Source: Ferruginibacter sp.
Lineage (GTDB): Bacteria > Bacteroidota > Bacteroidia > Chitinophagales > Chitinophagaceae
DNA: 64,000 nt
Direction: 5' to 3'
Assembly: GCA_028288705.1 (NCBI GenBank)
Contig: JAQBNH010000008.1
Span: forward strand, 124,001-188,000
How positions within the stretch are numbered: the stretch's first letter is position 1; each line of letters begins with the position of its first letter. Shown one piece after another: positions 60,380-64,000 of the stretch. A program made the translations under genes and the position numbers. The notes under the pieces were generated by a model, which was not told the DNA's origin, did no database searches, and saw nothing but the letters and a program-made list of their open reading frames with translations.

Positions 60380-61147
60380 ATGGATATCCAAAAAGAAATC
60401 AGGCTGGCAGTTTTAATTGATGCAGACAATGTGCCCTACAGCAATGTAAAAGGCGTGATGGAAGAAATCGCGAAATACGGTACGCCAACTTTTAAAAGAA
60501 TTTATGGCGATTGGACAAGGCCAACAGTTTCCGGCTGGAAAAATGTGTTGCTGGAAAACGCGATCACGCCCATTCAACAATATAGTTATACGAGTGGAAA
60601 AAATTCCAGCGACTCAGCGCTCATCATCGATGCCATGGACATTTTATATTCCGGCAAAGTAGATGGCTTTTGTATTATTTCGAGTGATAGTGATTTTACA
60701 AGGCTCGCCACGCGGTTGCGCGAAGCAGGCATGAAAGTGTTCGGCATCGGTCAAAAGAAAACGCCTAACCCGTTTATTGTAGCTTGTGATAAATTCATCT
60801 ACATGGAAATTATTCCAATGGTGGAAGAAGAACAAACCGTTGCGGAAACAAAAACCAAATCACGAGGTCCGAAACCTTCACCAAAAGTCTCGGTAGATAA
60901 AGTGAATAAGGAAACTTTAAAATTGATCACCGCCACGATCAATGACATTGCTGATGAAAACGGTTGGGCATTTTTAGGCGATGTGGGAAATTTGCTTCTG
61001 AAAAAACAACCGGATTTTGATCCCCGTAACTATGGCTTCATGAAGCTGACGCCGTTAATAAAATCACTCCCGCAATTTGAAATAGATAAACGCGATACAG
61101 ACAAAGGCGGAATAAAACTGGTATACATCCGTATTAAAGAATCCTGA
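60380..61147 (+). CDS. NYN-domain ribonuclease-like protein with C-terminal OST-HTH/LOTUS domain
   Basis: A 255-residue two-domain protein. Residues 8-145 form a NYN (PIN-like) domain with acidic residues in AVLIDADNVPYSNVK, NSSDSALIIDAMDILYSG and FCIISSDSDFTRLATRLREAG. After a Lys/Pro-rich linker, residues 172-255 match OST-HTH/LOTUS (LGDVGNLLLKKQPDFDPRNY, FMKLTPLIKSLPQFEI), which binds G-rich RNA structures in eukaryotic relatives. Likely an RNA-processing or RNA-decay enzyme; no substrate is known. A TAACTTG box lies 4 bases before the ATG. Confidence 0.9.
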   Translation: MDIQKEIRLAVLIDADNVPYSNVKGVMEEIAKYGTPTFKRIYGDWTRPTVSGWKNVLLENAITPIQQYSYTSGKNSSDSALIIDAMDILYSGKVDGFCIISSDSDFTRLATRLREAGMKVFGIGQKKTPNPFIVACDKFIYMEIIPMVEEEQTVAETKTKSRGPKPSPKVSVDKVNKETLKLITATINDIADENGWAFLGDVGNLLLKKQPDFDPRNYGFMKLTPLIKSLPQFEIDKRDTDKGGIKLVYIRIKES

Positions 61148-61226
61148 TGTTGGGCGAAACAGGAAATCAACTTTTTCAGCAGGCATTGCCTAATGCCGCG
61201 ATACTTCAGCAGGAATAAAAAGGCTA

Positions 61227-62093
61227 TCACAACAGCATCATGCTGATACAGCGTTCCAGGCTTTTCTCCCAGGCGGGAATAACAATACCAAACTGTTGCT
61301 TTATTTTGCTTGTATCCAGTGCAGAATAATGTGGCCGTTTTGCCGGAGTTGGATAAGCCTCAGTTGGGATAGCATTTACAATGCATTTGCTGTCGATCAA
61401 TGTTTTTATCTTTTGCGCAAATTCAAACCAGCTAATCACGCCTTCATTGCAGTAGTGATAAATACCAGGGGAAAATTTCCCTTTTGAAATAATGGTCATA
61501 ACAGCGTCTGCAAGATCTGCAGCATTCGTCGGGCTACCAACCTGGTCACTAACAACAGCAATACTTTCTTTTTCACACATCAGGCGCATCATTGTTTTCA
61601 CAAAATTCTTCCCGTGCATACTATACACCCAGGAAGTGCGAATGATCATTGTTTGCGGATCGCCTTCAAGCGCAGCCTTTTCACCTGCGAGTTTTGTTTC
61701 GCCGTAAAAATTCACAGGATGCGTTTTGTCTTTTTCTGTATAAGGCCTATCGCCTTCACCATCAAAAACATAGTCTGTAGAAAAGTGGATTAATCTGGCA
61801 TTGTACTTTTTACAAACGCGTGCAAGTACAGCAACTGACGTTTCATTTACCTGCAATGCAATATCCTGTTCTGCTTCTGCTTTATCTACTGCGGTGTATG
61901 CCGCGCAATTGATACAGAAGGAAATAACATTATTTTGAAATAAATCTTCAACTGCCGCTTCATCAGCAATGGAGACATCTTCTCTGCTGGCATAAATGAA
62001 ATGGTAGCCACTATATTTCTCCCTGAGGTCGCGGAACTCCCTGCCGAGCTGGCCATTGGCCCCTGTTACCAGTATCGACATCATCGGATCCAT
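61227..62093 (-). CDS. rfbD: dTDP-4-dehydrorhamnose reductase
   Basis: A 288-residue short-chain dehydrogenase-like reductase that makes dTDP-L-rhamnose. Rossmann motif ILVTGANGQLGREF, catalytic YxxxK in FYGETKLAGEKA, the HFSTDYVFDGEGDRPYTEKD block and RTSWVYSMHGKNFVKTM, all characteristic of RmlD. The ATG at 62093 lies 2 bases after the rfbC stop; a second start at 62081 (MSILVTG) is equally usable. Rhamnose serves cell-surface polysaccharide; rfbA and rfbB are not in the window. Confidence 0.95.
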   Translation of the reverse strand: MDPMMSILVTGANGQLGREFRDLREKYSGYHFIYASREDVSIADEAAVEDLFQNNVISFCINCAAYTAVDKAEAEQDIALQVNETSVAVLARVCKKYNARLIHFSTDYVFDGEGDRPYTEKDKTHPVNFYGETKLAGEKAALEGDPQTMIIRTSWVYSMHGKNFVKTMMRLMCEKESIAVVSDQVGSPTNAADLADAVMTIISKGKFSPGIYHYCNEGVISWFEFAQKIKTLIDSKCIVNAIPTEAYPTPAKRPHYSALDTSKIKQQFGIVIPAWEKSLERCISMMLL

Positions 62094-62095
62094 AC

Positions 62096-62662
62096 TTAAA
62101 CAGTTTGAGTAAATTCAAAATTATTACGGCAGTTTTCAAAGGAAGGATGCTGCGTATCTTTTTCTGAAATGATCGCTTTTTCAGCTGGAATTTTCCAGTC
62201 GATATTTAATCCTGCATCATCATACTTGACGCCCGCTTCAGCTTCCTTATTATAAAATCGATCACATTTATAAAACACTTCACTCGTTTCACTCAGGACA
62301 GAATAACCGTGAGCAAAACCTTGTGGCACCAATAGTTGCAATTTGTTTTCTGCAGATAATTCGATGGTATAGCTTTTGCCAAATGTGGGTGAACCTTTCC
62401 TCATATCAACCACAACATCCAGGATCACGCCACTCAAGACCCTGATAAATTTGGTCTGCGCAAAGGGCGCCAACTGGTAATGAAGCCCGCGAATAACACC
62501 ATAGCCGGATTGAGCCTGGTTATCCTGAACGAAGGTTATATCAATTCCTGCTTCCTGGCAAATTCGTTCGTTATAACTTTCGAAAAAATATCCACGGCTG
62601 TCTGCAAAAACCTTTGGTTCAAAAATTAATAAGCCGGGAAATTCAGTTTTGATAAAAGGCAT
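62096..62662 (-). CDS. rfbC: dTDP-4-dehydrorhamnose 3,5-epimerase
   Basis: A 188-residue RmlC cupin: FIKTEFPGLLIFEPKVFADS, RGYFFESYNE, FVQDNQAQSGYGVIRGLHYQ (catalytic His), FIRVLSGVILDVVVDMRKGS, and PQGFAHGYSVLSETSEVFYK with the Tyr/Asp pair. It epimerises the 4-keto sugar before the reductase acts. The ATG at 62662 is used; the seven residues before it are not conserved. Translated together with rfbD. Confidence 0.96.
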   Translation of the reverse strand: MPFIKTEFPGLLIFEPKVFADSRGYFFESYNERICQEAGIDITFVQDNQAQSGYGVIRGLHYQLAPFAQTKFIRVLSGVILDVVVDMRKGSPTFGKSYTIELSAENKLQLLVPQGFAHGYSVLSETSEVFYKCDRFYNKEAEAGVKYDDAGLNIDWKIPAEKAIISEKDTQHPSFENCRNNFEFTQTV

Positions 62663-62727
62663 TGGCAGTAAAAAATTAATCATTAAAAAAAGCAGCCCAT
62701 TAAATACTAATGCCGCAATAATTCCGG

Positions 62728-63714
62728 CTAATTTCCAGTGTAGAGTTCTTTGAAAAAACTGATCGTTTCTTTCAGACCGTCTTCAAATTTTTTCGTCGGC
62801 ATATAACCCAACAGATTTTTTGCCATAGAAATATCGGCCAGCGAATTTCGAATATCGCCAGCACGTGGCTCGCGGTAAGTTGCCGCCCAATCACTACCCA
62901 CTTGTTCGCGGCAAGCTTCGTATAAATAGTTCACGGAGAAATTTTCACCAACGGCCACATTGTAAACCTTATTTACCGCATCGATATTTTCTGTCAGCAT
63001 CGCCTTTACGTTAACCTGTACTGCGTTATCAACAAAAGTAAAATCGCGTGTTTGCTCTCCATCACCATTAATGTAAACCGGCGTGCGGTTCATGATGCCT
63101 TTTACGAATAGCGGGATCACAGCAGCATAAGGCCCGTCCGGATCCTGGCGCTGACCAAAAATATTGAAATAACGAAAGCCTATTGTTTGCAGGCCGTATA
63201 CGTCAGCAAAAACCTGGGCATATAATTCGTTCGTTTTTTTTGTAGCGGCATAAGGCGAAAGACAATTGCCGACACGGCTCTCCAGTTTTGGCAGCGTAGG
63301 CTCATCTCCATAAACGGAGGAAGAAGAAGCGTAAACAAAGCGCTGAATGTTATTGTCAACAGCCGCTTTCAGCATGTTCACAAAACCGTTTACATTTACT
63401 TCATTAAAATAAACCGGCTCTTTAATAGATCTTGGTACGGAACCGAGCGCGGCCTGGTGGCTGACATAATCTATACCGGCACATGCTTTCTGGCAGGTAT
63501 CCAAATCACGGATATCTCCCTGGATAAATTCGAAATTCGGATAAACTTTCAGCACGGCAAGATTGCTTTCAAAACCGTTGACCATATTATCGAGTACCCG
63601 AACTTTACCCGCACCATTTTCTAAAAGGTAAGCTGCAATATGGCTGCCGATAAATCCTGCGCCACCTGTAACAAGAAATTTTTTATTACTTATATCTGTT
63701 GAATGAAATCCCAT
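62728..63714 (-). CDS. NAD-dependent epimerase, WbpP/TviC-like (UDP-GlcNAc 4-epimerase)
   Basis: A 328-residue extended short-chain dehydrogenase. GGAGFIGSHIAAYLLENGA, DNMVNGFESNLAVL, the HQAALGSVPRSIKEP motif, YASSSSVYGDEPTLPKLE, catalytic YAATKKTNELYA and FRYFNIFGQRQDPDGPYAAV identify the WbpP/TviC group, which turns UDP-GlcNAc (or UDP-GlcNAcA) into the galacto form. It follows the nucleotide-sugar dehydrogenase end by 30 bases, as in Vi-antigen or UDP-GalNAcA routes. Substrate is inferred from motifs and neighbour. Confidence 0.92.
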   Translation of the reverse strand: MGFHSTDISNKKFLVTGGAGFIGSHIAAYLLENGAGKVRVLDNMVNGFESNLAVLKVYPNFEFIQGDIRDLDTCQKACAGIDYVSHQAALGSVPRSIKEPVYFNEVNVNGFVNMLKAAVDNNIQRFVYASSSSVYGDEPTLPKLESRVGNCLSPYAATKKTNELYAQVFADVYGLQTIGFRYFNIFGQRQDPDGPYAAVIPLFVKGIMNRTPVYINGDGEQTRDFTFVDNAVQVNVKAMLTENIDAVNKVYNVAVGENFSVNYLYEACREQVGSDWAATYREPRAGDIRNSLADISMAKNLLGYMPTKKFEDGLKETISFFKELYTGN

Positions 63715-63744
63715 TTATATTTCTTTTTTTGAATGAACCAGCCA

Positions 63745-64000
63745 TTACAGGCTCCAGTAATTGCGCGACTTGATCTTCCCACGATAACTTCCTTTCAGAT
63801 CTGCGATCATGGCCTTGTCCTTTGTGATGGAAGCAAAATAAGCATCGTCCAGTGTTTTGTAATCGTTATGCGGAACGGTTACGATTACTGCGTCATAATC
63901 TTTACCGATTTCTTTCGTTAACCCGAAGCCGTACTCGTGCTGCAATTCATTACTGTCTGCATACGGGTCTGTAACATCAACGTTTAAAGAAAATGATTTC
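63745..64000 (-). CDS. Nucleotide-sugar dehydrogenase, C-terminal end (partial)
   Basis: Only the last 85 or so codons are in the window; the gene continues past the right edge. The visible part is the C-terminal sugar-binding domain of the UDP-glucose/GDP-mannose dehydrogenase family: DVTDPYADSNELQHEYGF, DYDAVIVTVPHNDYKTL and MIADLKGSYRGKIKSRNYWSL at the end. The family oxidises C6 of nucleotide sugars. With the WbpP/TviC-like epimerase next to it, a WbpO/TviB-type UDP-N-acetylhexosamine dehydrogenase is most likely. Confidence 0.88.
   Translation of the reverse strand, partial: KSFSLNVDVTDPYADSNELQHEYGFGLTKEIGKDYDAVIVTVPHNDYKTLDDAYFASITKDKAMIADLKGSYRGKIKSRNYWSL

Noticed and set aside
61182..61197. 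Terminator hairpin GGCATT ... AATGCC after the NYN-LOTUS gene
   Set aside because: The six-pair stem has no following T run on either strand.

Overview
The window is a gene-dense chromosomal stretch of a Bacteroidota bacterium, most likely of the Chitinophagaceae or a close relative. Direct support: type IX secretion parts (a PorP/SprF-type membrane protein beside a giant exported protein with a gliding-motility-type C-terminal domain), Bacteroidota -7 promoter boxes (TAnnTTTG), few recognisable Shine-Dalgarno sites, and a propeller histidine kinase typical of the phylum. No tRNA, rRNA, CRISPR array, prophage or insertion sequence was seen, and no gap between genes exceeds about 260 bases. 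The family assignment is inference.

Layout. 1-3.9 kb: end of ftsK, pth, a fumarylacetoacetase-family hydrolase, a DUF2911-TPR protein and a glycerophosphodiesterase. 3.9-10.9 kb: kynurenine catabolism (ACMSD and HAAO leftward; aminomuconate semialdehyde dehydrogenase, RidA-type deaminase, kynureninase, kynurenine monooxygenase and a PaiB-family protein rightward). 10.9-17.7 kb: pyrF, a leftward four-gene set of hydrolases and small proteins, then glutaryl-CoA dehydrogenase and 3-hydroxybutyryl-CoA dehydrogenase, which could finish the same tryptophan route to acetoacetyl-CoA. 17.7-22 kb: T9SS cargo and PorP/SprF. 22-29 kb: ribD, prmC, ExbB/ExbD, an SPFH protein, pepT and an FKBP. 29-39.6 kb: NamZ-type lipoprotein, a propeller sensor kinase with its NarL-type regulator, then three exported repeat proteins. 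39.6-51.2 kb: fmt, LysM protein, a NOL1/NOP2/sun-type RNA methyltransferase, three-subunit transhydrogenase, folA, OmpA/PD40 protein, thyA, mnmA. 51.2-61.2 kb: lipoproteins, DinB, GNAT, two unrelated isocitrate dehydrogenases in tandem, a TonB-domain lipoprotein, a THUMP methyltransferase and a NYN-LOTUS protein. 61.2-64 kb: sugar-nucleotide genes (rfbD, rfbC, WbpP-like epimerase, end of a nucleotide-sugar dehydrogenase).

The most unusual signals are small. (1) A micro-ORF of about 21-22 codons sits directly in front of glutaryl-CoA dehydrogenase and again, on the other strand, in front of an FKBP isomerase. The two align without gaps, share Y-x-S-A-T-P and T-K-K, and differ at shared residues mostly by silent third-base changes. 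A third, decayed copy lies between the divergent kynurenine genes. (2) Several genes have a full TAnnTTTG box ending only 3-5 bases before the ATG, which predicts leaderless mRNAs. (3) A 78-residue protein looks like a lone histidine-kinase dimerisation helix whose phospho-accepting His is Asp.

Coordinates and motifs were read by eye. Family names rest on motif recognition, not on searches.
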